From Segetibacter sp. (lineage in GTDB: Bacteria > Bacteroidota > Bacteroidia > Chitinophagales > Chitinophagaceae), in assembly GCF_025963695.1 (NCBI RefSeq), contig NZ_JAOQAH010000060.1, positions 1-55,881 on the forward strand: DNA of 55,881 bases, given 5' to 3'. Below, piece after piece: positions 1 to 8,041 of the stretch. A program made the position numbers and the translations under genes. The first letter of the stretch is position 1. The number at the start of each line of letters is the position of its first letter. A model generated the notes under the pieces. The model did not search any database and was not told the origin of the DNA. It was given only the letters and a program-made list of their open reading frames with translations.

Positions 1-80
1 TGCCAGCCTTTACGATTTTGTGCTAATACAGCATTAGAAAAAAGGAGAATACAAATAAAACAGAAGGGGGTAAATTTCAT
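1..80 (-). CDS. Secreted protein, N-terminal fragment cut by window edge
   Basis: An open frame starts at an ATG (complement of 78-80) and runs off the left edge after 26 codons. The visible residues form a classic signal peptide: Lys-2, a hydrophobic core rich in Phe/Ile/Leu, then an Ala-x-Ala-like site (VLA followed by QN) near residue 20. A TAnnTTTG box lies about 30 nt upstream. The mature protein is outside the window, so no function can be given. The gene would be transcribed leftward, away from everything else described here. Confidence 0.6.
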   Translation of the reverse strand, partial: MKFTPFCFICILLFSNAVLAQNRKGW

Positions 81-110
81 GGTGCTATTGCAATTGTTAG
101 ATATTCTGTC

Positions 111-118
111 CAAATCTA
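111..118 (-). promoter_or_regulatory. Candidate -7 box TAGATTTG for the left-edge gene
   Basis: Read on the minus strand, this is an exact match to the Bacteroidota -7 consensus TAnnTTTG, placed about 30 nt before the ATG at 80. A TTTG lies upstream (134-137), but the spacer is only 15 nt instead of about 19, so the -33 assignment is weak. Confidence 0.4.
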
Positions 119-229
119 AAATATATTCTTGAGCAAAAGCTTCCTGCTTAATTTTTTTTTAAGTAGGGACTAAGCATAGTTTGAATGAATATGTGAGTGG
201 AAGTTTTTAAAACTTAGACAGGCTGAATG

Positions 230-440
230 GATGTGTTAAACGGGCGAATGTTTTCGGGCTTAAAAGTTTGCTTCTTGCAAACAACTTCATTTGCTAGTTA
301 TATGGCTCACGCCGCCGGGCTTCGTTCTTACAACGGGACTCACCCGCTTCATTTGAAAACTGCTGCGCATGTTTTCAAATGACTTCGCCTGGCACCGCAC
401 CGGCTAATGCCGCTTATGCAAGAACTGTTGTTACAATAAA
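230..440. other. Structured, GC-richer intergenic segment with a perfect hairpin
   Basis: This part of the 533-nt gap (81-613) is visibly richer in G and C than its AT-rich surroundings and carries no credible ORF. It holds a perfect 11-bp inverted repeat, CATTTGAAAAC at 350-360 and GTTTTCAAATG at 371-381, around a 10-nt loop. CTTCATTTG also occurs at 288-296 and 349-357. It does not fold as a tRNA and matches no RNA family I recognise. It could be a small RNA or the scar of a mobile element. The rest of the gap holds a promoter, one dispersed repeat copy and a terminator. Confidence 0.3.
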
Positions 441-477
441 ATTATTTTATCCTGGCTGAATTCGAAGAGGTCAGCTG

Positions 478-497
478 AAGTGTGCGACGCAACGATG
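478..497 (+). repeat. Dispersed intergenic element, copy 1
   Basis: Reads AAGTGTGCGACGCAACGATG, an intact core and right end with the left GTAC part diverged. It lies between two minus-strand genes. See the finding on the 12-copy family. Confidence 0.8.
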
Positions 498-541
498 ATG
501 ACATCAGGTAAAATGCTCACTCCACAAAAATCAGATAAACT

Positions 542-575
542 AAAAAGCGCCTCAAAATGATGAGACGCTTTTTTT
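542..575 (-). terminator. Rho-independent terminator of the DUF3857 pair
   Basis: AAAAAGCG-C-CTC (542-553) pairs with GAG-A-CGCTTTTT (562-573) with one mismatch and an 8-nt loop. The A-run on the plus strand gives a U-tract for minus-strand transcripts, so it would end the DUF3857 operon whose last stop codon is at 614. Confidence 0.75.
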
Positions 576-613
576 GTTTTTATGTAATTAGGTTATAATG
601 TTTACTGTTATAT

Positions 614-2524
614 CTAACCTTCTTTTCTTACCACCACCACTTTACCGCGATCTGCTTTGTACATATCCGCATACATTTTAACCAGTTCCTTATAGTCGCT
701 TGCAGGAAACTTGCCTGCTTTTCTTTCGAACAAACGGGTTAGCACAACCTTCGTTCCATCAACTTTATAGTTGATTTTATATTGACCGAACTTGTTTGTA
801 AAAGCAACCGGTTGTGGAAGCGCTTCGGTAACAAAACCTGCAGGCAAAGCAATTTCTACCGTATCCACATCGCGGTATTCATAAATAAGATCTATATCGT
901 TTTGCCTTTCGGCATCATTTAGTTTTAATGTTGTTTTGCTTAAAAGATTAGGTTGAATAAATATTCTCTTACCACTAACCTGGGCATAATTTTCTGCAAC
1001 TACGTTTAGCTTTTCATCGATAGCAGGTATTTGAGAATGAATGGTTTTGTAATCGAAAGAAGTAATATCATAAGTTGGCAGATCGATCTCTTTTTTTAAA
1101 TATTCAAGTTGCTCTTTTTTTGAATAAGAATTTATCATCGAAAAAAGGTCGTCCTGCTGCATGCCCGAATATTGGGTTTCAATATCTGCATTCAACTTTC
1201 CATTTTCGTCGAGCGTTGCACTAACTTTTCTTACCTGCAGATTGTCGTTAAAATTATAGGTGGGTGTTTTAACCAGGTGGCCTCCATTTTCATCTACCAT
1301 AAGTGCGTACCTGTTACTTGTAAAACCGCTTAGGTATCCTGCCGGTAAAGTTTGATCTGTACACTCAAGCCAGACCGTATCTTTTTGCATGGGCACCGAT
1401 AAGATAACGTGGTTGAACTGCTGGGCGGGAAAATCTTCTACAATTGATCTTTTAAAAGTACCCGCCTTAACCAGGGTATATACCGATCTTATTCCGGCTT
1501 CCTTCAACAATGAAAACATGTAATTGGTCAGCGCCTTACAATCTCCGTATTTTTTTTCGGCAACATATGCAGCATCAAAAGGCTGCCATCCGCCAATGCC
1601 CAACTGTATGCTTATATATCTTGTATTTTTCTGCATATAGTTATATAAAATGGCGATCTTCTTTTTCACGTCAGGCTCCTTGTCTGCCACTTCGTGAACA
1701 GCTGTTTTAATGGCGGCAGGCAAATTGTCCCTGTTTTGTTTTAAACTATACACAAACTTTCCGAACTCTTTCCAGTTACTCATATTTCCCTTAAAGCCGT
1801 CTATCTCAAAATTTGTAGCTCCTGCAATTACTGTTGGAGTTATTTTTTGCCACTCAGGTCCGGCATACTCATCCTTTACTGCCAAAAGATTTTTAACTTC
1901 CCAACGATACACCTTCTCTTTTGCACCTGTAATTACCGGCTCTTTATCGTAATGAAAAGCCTTGTAACGTATGTTATAATCAAGCGGACATACAATTTCA
2001 AAGATGCTGCTCTCTACCGTGTATTCCTCATCTTCCACCGGCATCCACGAGGGCATAAACATTAGTTCATTTCTCTTTATTTCAACTTCATACTCTACAG
2101 TATACGGATAGACCTTATAAAAAAAGTTGTGGCTTTTATACCTGTTATCATCCGCAAGGCTACTCTCGCTGGTAGCAGTACGATCGCTGATTTCAGCATT
2201 TTTTAATGACCTTATCTTTTTGCCTTCTGCATCGTACAAAGAAGCATCAACGGAGCGAATAGCGGTGTACTTATCATAGCCCTCTGACCAACCTGCGTGC
2301 TTGTCGCCATTTTCATTTAAAATAGTTACGGCTGTTTTATAATAATAAACCGCGCTACCCGGATCTTTTATTTCATAACGCACGTATTCTACACGTTTAA
2401 CTGCAGAAGCATCTTTTAATAGTGAAGGATCTATTTTAGCGACAGCGTACTTATTGTCTTCGCCGGCAAAACACAGCGATACAAAAAATGACAGCAACAG
2501 CGTATATAATATTTTCGTCCTCAT
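614..2524 (-). CDS. Secreted DUF3857 / transglutaminase-like protein (intact triad)
   Basis: 636 residues. A signal peptide ends near residue 20 (CFA, then GED). A DUF3857 beta-rich domain spans about 45-230 and a transglutaminase-core fold about 270-395. The expected papain-like triad is visible: Cys329 in YGDC, His372 in FNHV and an Asp at 390 (ECTD). A DUF3858-like C-terminal region follows. Such proteins are exported in Bacteroidota, and their substrates are not established. It lies 2 nt downstream of a second DUF3857 protein, so the two are surely one operon ending at the hairpin at 542-575. Compared with the neighbour, this copy keeps the catalytic Cys. Family assignment is strong; the reaction (cross-linking or proteolysis) is unknown. 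Confidence 0.85.
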   Translation of the reverse strand: MRTKILYTLLLSFFVSLCFAGEDNKYAVAKIDPSLLKDASAVKRVEYVRYEIKDPGSAVYYYKTAVTILNENGDKHAGWSEGYDKYTAIRSVDASLYDAEGKKIRSLKNAEISDRTATSESSLADDNRYKSHNFFYKVYPYTVEYEVEIKRNELMFMPSWMPVEDEEYTVESSIFEIVCPLDYNIRYKAFHYDKEPVITGAKEKVYRWEVKNLLAVKDEYAGPEWQKITPTVIAGATNFEIDGFKGNMSNWKEFGKFVYSLKQNRDNLPAAIKTAVHEVADKEPDVKKKIAILYNYMQKNTRYISIQLGIGGWQPFDAAYVAEKKYGDCKALTNYMFSLLKEAGIRSVYTLVKAGTFKRSIVEDFPAQQFNHVILSVPMQKDTVWLECTDQTLPAGYLSGFTSNRYALMVDENGGHLVKTPTYNFNDNLQVRKVSATLDENGKLNADIETQYSGMQQDDLFSMINSYSKKEQLEYLKKEIDLPTYDITSFDYKTIHSQIPAIDEKLNVVAENYAQVSGKRIFIQPNLLSKTTLKLNDAERQNDIDLIYEYRDVDTVEIALPAGFVTEALPQPVAFTNKFGQYKINYKVDGTKVVLTRLFERKAGKFPASDYKELVKMYADMYKADRGKVVVVRKEG

Positions 2525-2526
2525 GT

Positions 2527-4539
2527 TTACGGCTTAATTTTTTTCAGTACTATTTGTTCACTATGCTTTTTTACAATGTAACCAAAGAAGTCTCTTAAGC
2601 TCTGGTAATCGTCAGGCAAAAAAGTAGCTTTATTCAACTTTACTGTTGACCTCAACTGTATTTCATTTTCATCCTTAGCTATGAGATATTCAAACATACC
2701 TTCATCGTCGTTAAATTTAACCCTGCTTGACTTTGGTAATTCTTCTATTGCATAGCCCTTGGGAATTTCCATTTTCAATACAAAGGTTTCGTTCATTGCG
2801 TACGGCATTTCTACCGGGTAAAGGCGTTCTGCTGATTTAAAAGGATTTTCTTTATAAGCTTCGCCAAAAACGGGGTTTAAATATATCATTTCATCTTCCG
2901 GCTTAAACCTAATCTCGTAGCTGACTGTTACCGGTGCCTCGTAGATTTTCAATGAGTCGATATGTTGATTAGACAGGTCAACATCAAACGCAAAGCCTTT
3001 TTTTACTTCTTTAAAAAATGTCTCTGCGGTTGTTTTTACAATCTTCTCGCGAAATCTCGCAGATTCATAATCGCCGAGGTAAGAAACAAAGTTTCCTTTT
3101 AATCCACCTTTTTCATCATTTATAATAAAAACTGTCGTCAGCTTATTCTCATGTATTGAATCTGCGCTTAGGTTAATTAGTTCCGGAAGATCTTTATCAA
3201 TTATTCGGGCGTAGCCGTTATAACAATCAAGGTCTAAATGACCAAAACCTAACTTGTCTTGCGAAGCATCCAGCAGGTAACTTTCATTGCCAATAATAAC
3301 TTTTGATATTACATAATTCAGCCTTTCTAATATGGGGTAAACTTCCAGTGCCTTACCGTGATCGCGGGTGCTAAGCATAACAGGACGCGCATCGAAACCT
3401 TTGTTCTTTAGGAGCACTGTCAGCAATAGGTTGATATCGGCTACATTACCATTTTTAGTCTGATATACTTTTTTCAAAGGGTTAGACAAATACTTTGCAC
3501 TGTAATTTGTACAACTCATATTGTCGCGCACAAATTCAAAAATCTTTTTTGCCGACTCCATGGGTGTGGTAGCACCGGCAGTAATTTTCTTTAATTCATC
3601 GTTCCAGTAACTTGCGTTCTGGGCAAGGTTGGCGCCGAAGTCCTCGTCTTTCAACAACTCTTCGCATACCATATTCCAGTTGCTCATTATATCTTTCTCC
3701 GGTGAATTAGGATATTTCACCCTGGATAGTTGAAAAGCAATTTTAGAGATATGATTATCTAAAGTGGTAGTGAAGTTTTCTTTTTTAAGCGCAGGAATAT
3801 TTTCCATCGCCCATCTATGGTTCACGGTACTTGTTCTAAATGAATACAGTTCACTTTTTCTTGCTATATCGCCGTCTAAAATATTATAGATCTCGTTTCC
3901 CACTGAACCTTCATCTACCTTATAAGGAGTATAGCCCTGTGTGAGTGTCACAAAGTTAAACACTGAGGGAATGGACACCTGGTATTCGCTCCATACAACC
4001 GGGTACGCTCCCTGGAAATTCCATGAACGCAAATCACCAGGATAAGGGGATACAAAACTGTATTTTATCTCGATAATGCTGCCCTCTTTTATGTTTGGCA
4101 GGGTAAATTTTCTAACTGTATAATTTTTGTTTAGCCTGTCTTTAAAGATCGAAGCTTTGTCCAGCTTAAAAGTTTCCACTTTCCCGTTTTCAAAATTGTG
4201 GGTGCTTGCTTCCAGGCTTTCAATCCTTTCTTCAGCGGCTCCTGATGCATACAACGGAATAGATATGGTTGCAAGGTCGAATGAGTTACGATTGAGTAAC
4301 CTGATACGCGTGTGTCTTTTAAAGGCAATCGAAAAACCGCCCGATGTATTTCCTTGATAGGTAGAAGAGCCAACGTCGTACAAAATAACACCGCTTGCAC
4401 TACTGTCAACAGCATATGCTGTAGGAGAAAAGTCAGATGGCTTTATATCACCAAACTTGACTACTGCTTTTTGTGAGAACCCGGTAATAGATAAACCCAA
4501 AAGGGAGGGCAACAAAAGGCCCCTAATAAACTTTCGCAT
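2527..4539 (-). CDS. Secreted DUF3857 / transglutaminase-like protein (catalytic Cys lost)
   Basis: 670 residues with a signal peptide (cleavage near GFSQ, residue 23). The N-terminal DUF3857 region spans about 40-260, the transglutaminase-like region about 290-430, and a C-terminal beta domain follows. Where active members have G-D-C, this protein has GNVADIN (364-370), with Val366 in place of the nucleophilic Cys. It is therefore probably a non-catalytic binding or partner protein, a form I believe is common in this family. It is the first gene of a two-gene operon with the intact paralogue 2 nt downstream. It is divergent from queG across a 92-nt gap that must hold both promoters. Confidence 0.85.
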   Translation of the reverse strand: MRKFIRGLLLPSLLGLSITGFSQKAVVKFGDIKPSDFSPTAYAVDSSASGVILYDVGSSTYQGNTSGGFSIAFKRHTRIRLLNRNSFDLATISIPLYASGAAEERIESLEASTHNFENGKVETFKLDKASIFKDRLNKNYTVRKFTLPNIKEGSIIEIKYSFVSPYPGDLRSWNFQGAYPVVWSEYQVSIPSVFNFVTLTQGYTPYKVDEGSVGNEIYNILDGDIARKSELYSFRTSTVNHRWAMENIPALKKENFTTTLDNHISKIAFQLSRVKYPNSPEKDIMSNWNMVCEELLKDEDFGANLAQNASYWNDELKKITAGATTPMESAKKIFEFVRDNMSCTNYSAKYLSNPLKKVYQTKNGNVADINLLLTVLLKNKGFDARPVMLSTRDHGKALEVYPILERLNYVISKVIIGNESYLLDASQDKLGFGHLDLDCYNGYARIIDKDLPELINLSADSIHENKLTTVFIINDEKGGLKGNFVSYLGDYESARFREKIVKTTAETFFKEVKKGFAFDVDLSNQHIDSLKIYEAPVTVSYEIRFKPEDEMIYLNPVFGEAYKENPFKSAERLYPVEMPYAMNETFVLKMEIPKGYAIEELPKSSRVKFNDDEGMFEYLIAKDENEIQLRSTVKLNKATFLPDDYQSLRDFFGYIVKKHSEQIVLKKIKP

Positions 4540-4631
4540 TTTTTAAAGGTGTGGTTGTAGAAATTTGATGAACATTTGTAGCAAATACAAGAACTATTTT
4601 TACCAGGTTATATTGCACTAAAGGAAATTAA

Positions 4632-5555
4632 TTGATAGAAAAACGTACTATATGGATTAAAAGCAAATGCCGCCAATTAGGCTTCGATTATTGCGGAATT
4701 GCTCGCGCCCAAAAGCTTGACGACGATGCCCGGCGTTTAGAAGCTTGGCTATCAAAGGGTATGCACGGCAAAATGCAGTACATGGAAAACTACTTCGATC
4801 TGAGAACAGATCCAACTAAGTTGGTACCGGGAGCAAAAAGTGTAATCACAGTTTTAATTAATTATTTCCCCCATCAGCAGCAAAGCCTGGAAGTGCCTAA
4901 AATTGCTAAATATGCGTATGGCCAGGACTACCATGAAGTGATAAGAGAGAAGTTGAAGCAATTGTTGTTGTTGATGAAGCAGGAGTTCGGGGAAATCAAC
5001 GGTCGTGGCTTTGTAGATAGTGCGCCCGTTCTCGAACGGGCATGGGCTACTAAAAGCGGGCTTGGGTGGATCGGCAAAAATGGCAACCTCTTAAATAAGC
5101 AGGCCGGTTCTTTCTTTTTTATTGCTACACTTATTGTCGATATTGAATTGAGTTATGACGATCCCTTTGCAAAAGATTATTGCGGCAGTTGTCGCCGATG
5201 TATAGACGCCTGTCCCACCGATGCTATCCTAGAGAATAAAGTAGTAGACGGCAGCAAGTGTATCAGCTATTTTACTATCGAGTTAAAAGATGCCCTTTTA
5301 CCCGAGCATCTAAAATCCCAGTTCTCCGACTGGATGTTTGGCTGCGATGTTTGCCAGGATGTATGCCCGTGGAATCGTTTCAGCAAACCACACAACGAAA
5401 CCCAGTTTACCCCTCTCCCACAGGTATTAAATTTTAGCAGCAACGATTGGGAAGATCTCACAGAAGAAAGCTTTAAACTCATCTTCAAAAATTCGCCCCT
5501 CAAAAGAAGAAGGTTTGAAGGTATAAAAAGAAATCTGCGCTTTATTAAAAGTTAA
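4632..5555 (+). CDS. queG: Epoxyqueuosine reductase QueG
   Basis: 307 residues. It carries out the last step of queuosine tRNA modification, reducing epoxyqueuosine with cobalamin and two 4Fe-4S clusters in the cytoplasm. Visible: a DUF1730-type N-terminal half, the VDSAPVLE segment with Asp129 (the expected general acid), a first ferredoxin motif C184-x2-C187-x2-C190-x3-C194-P, and a second set C238-x2-C241-x3-C245-P. The start is TTG at 4632: it follows AAGGA with 6-nt spacing, and the next in-frame ATG would delete the conserved N-terminus. Bacterial QueG is usually 310-380 residues, so this is a compact form. The gene stands alone. Confidence 0.93.
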   Translation: MIEKRTIWIKSKCRQLGFDYCGIARAQKLDDDARRLEAWLSKGMHGKMQYMENYFDLRTDPTKLVPGAKSVITVLINYFPHQQQSLEVPKIAKYAYGQDYHEVIREKLKQLLLLMKQEFGEINGRGFVDSAPVLERAWATKSGLGWIGKNGNLLNKQAGSFFFIATLIVDIELSYDDPFAKDYCGSCRRCIDACPTDAILENKVVDGSKCISYFTIELKDALLPEHLKSQFSDWMFGCDVCQDVCPWNRFSKPHNETQFTPLPQVLNFSSNDWEDLTEESFKLIFKNSPLKRRRFEGIKRNLRFIKS

Positions 5556-5617
5556 CGCATTGGTTGGGTATGATAATTTCATTTGGTACCAGCCTTTATA
5601 ATTCTTACGCAACAGCG

Positions 5618-5642
5618 GTTGCGTCGCACTCTTGTACTTTTA
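5618..5642 (-). repeat. Dispersed intergenic element, copy 2
   Basis: On the minus strand it reads AAAAGTACAAG then AGTGCGACGCAAC. Its core overlaps a 7-bp inverted repeat, ACGCAAC (5607-5613) and GTTGCGT (5618-5624). It lies downstream of queG. Confidence 0.85.
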
Positions 5643-5807
5643 AAGTTCTATTCATCCCACAAATACATTCCCTTCAACAAATTAAAACAACAAGCTCTTT
5701 AAATTATTAGCAACAATTAAGGGGGGTGAGCTTTTAAATTCAAAAGTTGCCATTGTTTCTGATTTTTAAAAAAAGTAACTTTATAACAGTCTCAAACTTT
5801 TACAGTA

Positions 5808-5939
5808 ATGATTTCAAATCCCTTAAAAAAACTGCCTGGTTTTATCGGATATCTCATCGGTAGTTTTTTCATTGTTGTATTATGGCTCATTGAAAAGCTT
5901 TTTTCGCCCGTTGTAAAATTATGGCCAAAGAAAAAGTAA
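5808..5939 (+). CDS. Small single-span membrane protein, 43 residues
   Basis: ATG at 5808 to TAA at 5937-5939. The peptide has a short N-terminus with two Lys, a continuous hydrophobic stretch of about 20 residues (GFIGYLIGSFFIVVLWLI), then a basic tail ending KLWPKKK, which predicts one transmembrane helix with a cytoplasmic C-terminus by the positive-inside rule. A possible promoter lies upstream, TTG at 5753-5755 and TAACTTTA at 5776-5783 with a 20-nt spacer. There is no Shine-Dalgarno sequence. I do not recognise a family. The composition looks like a real protein, but there is no independent proof of expression. Confidence 0.45.
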   Translation: MISNPLKKLPGFIGYLIGSFFIVVLWLIEKLFSPVVKLWPKKK

Positions 5940-6052
5940 GGTCTTAAAGGGGGGACAGAATAAGTGAACTTACTACCTATAGAAGATATATGCAGATTAG
6001 CTCTTACTACAACGTTGGCAGCGAAATTGATATATTACCAGAAAGATCAGCA

Positions 6053-6304
6053 ATGAGAAAAATCATAATGGCTTCGGCCCTGTTTATTGCACTTACAAGC
6101 TGTGGCGGTAGCGGTTCTACAAATAGTAATGCCGATAGCGGCGCTACAACTAATGATCCTGGCCTTACTAATCCAACCGCAATAGATACCACAAAGCACC
6201 CGGATGGCATCATCAATGGCAGCGTGATTAGTACGGACACGGCTGCGATGAACGTTCAGAACTCTATTAATAAAGCTAACGAGGCCAGGAAAAAGAAAGA
6301 GTAA
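6053..6304 (+). CDS. Small lipoprotein, 83 residues
   Basis: I take the ATG at 6053 rather than an in-frame ATG at 5990, because only the former places a basic n-region (MRKII) directly before the hydrophobic core and the lipobox LTSC-G. Lipidation would be at Cys16. The rest is Gly/Ser/Asn/Thr-rich and then polar, ending in a basic tail (NEARKKKE). It contains no domain I recognise. It is probably an envelope-anchored small lipoprotein. It lies between the 43-residue membrane protein and a HAD phosphatase without obvious coupling to either. Confidence 0.7.
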   Translation: MRKIIMASALFIALTSCGGSGSTNSNADSGATTNDPGLTNPTAIDTTKHPDGIINGSVISTDTAAMNVQNSINKANEARKKKE

Positions 6305-6308
6305 GAAA

Positions 6309-6340
6309 GCTGCCGGCTGTTAGCCATTAGCTAGGAGCTT
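6309..6340. repeat. Word-repeat tract, TAGC type
   Basis: Degenerate iteration of GCTGTTAGC / CATTAGCTAGGAGC just after the lipoprotein stop codon. The same TAGC-type words recur at 35577-35597 and 35983-36005. Confidence 0.45.
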
Positions 6341-6386
6341 TTGTGCCTGACTTTTTAACAAGTACTAGTAACCATCCACATCTTTA

Positions 6387-6425
6387 TATCTTTGCGGCCC
6401 TTCATTTACCTGAAGGGTTTTTTCT
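6387..6425 (+). promoter_or_regulatory. -7 box TATCTTTG directly followed by a hairpin and T-run
   Basis: TATCTTTG at 6387-6394 matches TAnnTTTG exactly. Immediately downstream CCCTTCA (6398-6404) and TGAAGGG (6411-6417) form a perfect 7-bp stem followed by six T (6418-6423). Either a HAD-gene promoter overlaps the terminator of the upstream lipoprotein, or the transcript starts with a terminator-like hairpin in a roughly 75-nt leader, as an attenuator would. No -33 TTTG is visible at the normal distance. Confidence 0.4.
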
Positions 6426-6473
6426 TATGTATCGTTTGCCTGCCGGTTTTGCTTATCTTATTTAAACCTATTT

Positions 6474-7148
6474 ATGAATAAAGCTATTTTATTTGACCTT
6501 AATGGAACAATGATTGACGATATGGAATATCACGCACGAGCGTGGTTTAATATTCTTAATAACGACTTAAAGGCAAACTTATCAATAGAAGCCGTGAGAA
6601 AAGAGATGTATGGAAAAAACTCTGAAGTATTGATAAGGGTATTTGGAGATAATAAATTTACAGAAGAAGAAATGGATGCTTTATCCATAGAAAAAGAAAA
6701 ACGCTACCAGAAAGAGTTCTTCCCCCAGTTAAAACTTATAGACGGACTAAATCAATTTTTAGCAGAAGCAAAGCGTAAGCATATAAAAATGGCTATTGCT
6801 TCAGCTGCTATTCCTTTCAATATAGATTTTGTTCTTGATAACCTGCACATACGGCATTTCTTTTCCGCAATAGTAAGTGCAGACGACGTAACTACCAGTA
6901 AACCTCATCCTGAAACTTTTTTAAAGGCTGCTACCCTATTAAATACACCGCCCGAAAACTGTTTTGTATTTGAAGATGCTCCCAAAGGTGTTGAGGCAGC
7001 ACAAAATGCAGGCATGAAAACAGTTGTTCTAACTACGATGCATGAAAAGGAAGCGTTTTCGCAGTACAATAATATCGTCGCTTTTGTAAAAGATTATGCT
7101 GATCCTTTTTTTTCTGAATTGTTAAACGATGCCAATAAGCACGATTGA
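6474..7148 (+). CDS. HAD-superfamily hydrolase, beta-phosphoglucomutase-like
   Basis: 224 residues, a cytoplasmic HAD subfamily I enzyme with an alpha-helical cap. Motif I is FDLNGT: nucleophile Asp8 is present, but the usual second Asp at position 10 is Asn. Motif II Ser lies in MAIASAA, motif III is the Lys of SKPHPE, and motif IV is FEDAPKGVEAA. These features fit the beta-phosphoglucomutase/sugar-phosphatase branch. Asp10 normally acts as the general acid/base, so D10N would change or slow chemistry. The substrate cannot be told from sequence. It is monocistronic between a hairpin and a dispersed repeat. Confidence 0.8.
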   Translation: MNKAILFDLNGTMIDDMEYHARAWFNILNNDLKANLSIEAVRKEMYGKNSEVLIRVFGDNKFTEEEMDALSIEKEKRYQKEFFPQLKLIDGLNQFLAEAKRKHIKMAIASAAIPFNIDFVLDNLHIRHFFSAIVSADDVTTSKPHPETFLKAATLLNTPPENCFVFEDAPKGVEAAQNAGMKTVVLTTMHEKEAFSQYNNIVAFVKDYADPFFSELLNDANKHD

Positions 7149-7182
7149 AAAAAGATGCACAAAGGTTTACCGATGAACGTAA

Positions 7183-7197
7183 TGCGACGCAACAATG
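7183..7197 (+). repeat. Dispersed intergenic element, copy 3 (core only)
   Basis: TGCGACGCAACAATG. The left AAAGTACAAG part has been lost. It lies between the HAD gene and the exonuclease. Confidence 0.6.
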
Positions 7198-7345
7198 TAT
7201 CAATGGAAAACAAACGGGTAAAGCCATACATTCATCTCTTATAAAGCACAACATGCAATGCAGCATAAATGATCGTTCACCTCGTTAGTTAAAGAGGTAA
7301 AACCATTTTAGACCGAAAAACAGCTTTCAAGTTCTAACTTTTGCC

Positions 7346-8041
7346 GTGAAAGAGTACGTTTTATTTATTGATACAGAAGCTTCCGGACTTCCTAAAAACT
7401 GGAAGCTGCCTTATAATACACCTGGGAACTGGCCCCACTGTGTACAGATTTCATGGGTTATTTATAGTAAGGAGCAGAAAGAAGTAAAAGCAGAGAACCA
7501 CTACATAAAAAATAACGATTTTGTAATAGCAGATTCGGCTATTAAAGTACATGGAATTACAAGAAAATTTTTAGATGCTCAAGGTGAAAACAGGAAAGAC
7601 GTATTAAAGCTGCTTGCAGATGACCTTATTAAATTTAAGCCGCTTGTGGTTGGCCATTTTATGCAGTTCGATATTCATATGCTGGGTGCCGATTTTTTTC
7701 GTGAAGGACTGGAAGATCCAATAAAAAAAGAAGCGACTTTCTGCACAATGCTTGGGTCTACCGGTCTTATTAAAAACCCTGCTGTAAAATTTCTGAGGTT
7801 AGAACAATTGTATAAAACCCTGTTCGATACCACGCTCGAAGATCACCATAATGCAATAGTAGATGCACGTGCAACAGCCTCCTGTTTTTTTGAATTAATA
7901 AAACGTGGCGAAATAGCTGAAGAAATAATTGCACGCCAGCAAAGAGAAGTTGCAAAAGACGTAACTGTGCCGGCTCGGGATGGTTGCCTTTTACCAATGC
8001 TTATTATTATCTCAATGACACTTTTAATCTGTTATTTATGA
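7346..8041 (+). CDS. DnaQ-like 3'-5' exonuclease (DEDDh)
   Basis: 231 residues starting at GTG (7346). The DEDDh residues are readable: Asp and Glu in FIDTEASG (motif I), Asp in QFDIHMLG (motif II), and His-x4-Asp in HNAIVDAR (motif III), so a two-metal 3'-5' nuclease is expected. It has no polymerase or tau-binding extension, so it is not the PolIII epsilon subunit proper. Its TGA overlaps the ATG of the next gene as ATGA, which implies translational coupling. In some Gammaproteobacteria, from memory, a similar exonuclease sits beside a DUF294 gene near actP, so the pair may be a conserved module. A possible -7 box TAACTTTT (7335-7342) sits only 3 nt before the GTG. Confidence 0.85.
   Translation: MKEYVLFIDTEASGLPKNWKLPYNTPGNWPHCVQISWVIYSKEQKEVKAENHYIKNNDFVIADSAIKVHGITRKFLDAQGENRKDVLKLLADDLIKFKPLVVGHFMQFDIHMLGADFFREGLEDPIKKEATFCTMLGSTGLIKNPAVKFLRLEQLYKTLFDTTLEDHHNAIVDARATASCFFELIKRGEIAEEIIARQQREVAKDVTVPARDGCLLPMLIIISMTLLICYL

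Noticed and set aside
230..440. Integron attC-like site
   Set aside because: CTAGTTATATGGC vaguely recalls an attC end, but the R/L box pattern and long imperfect palindrome cannot be aligned, and there is no integrase or cassette array.
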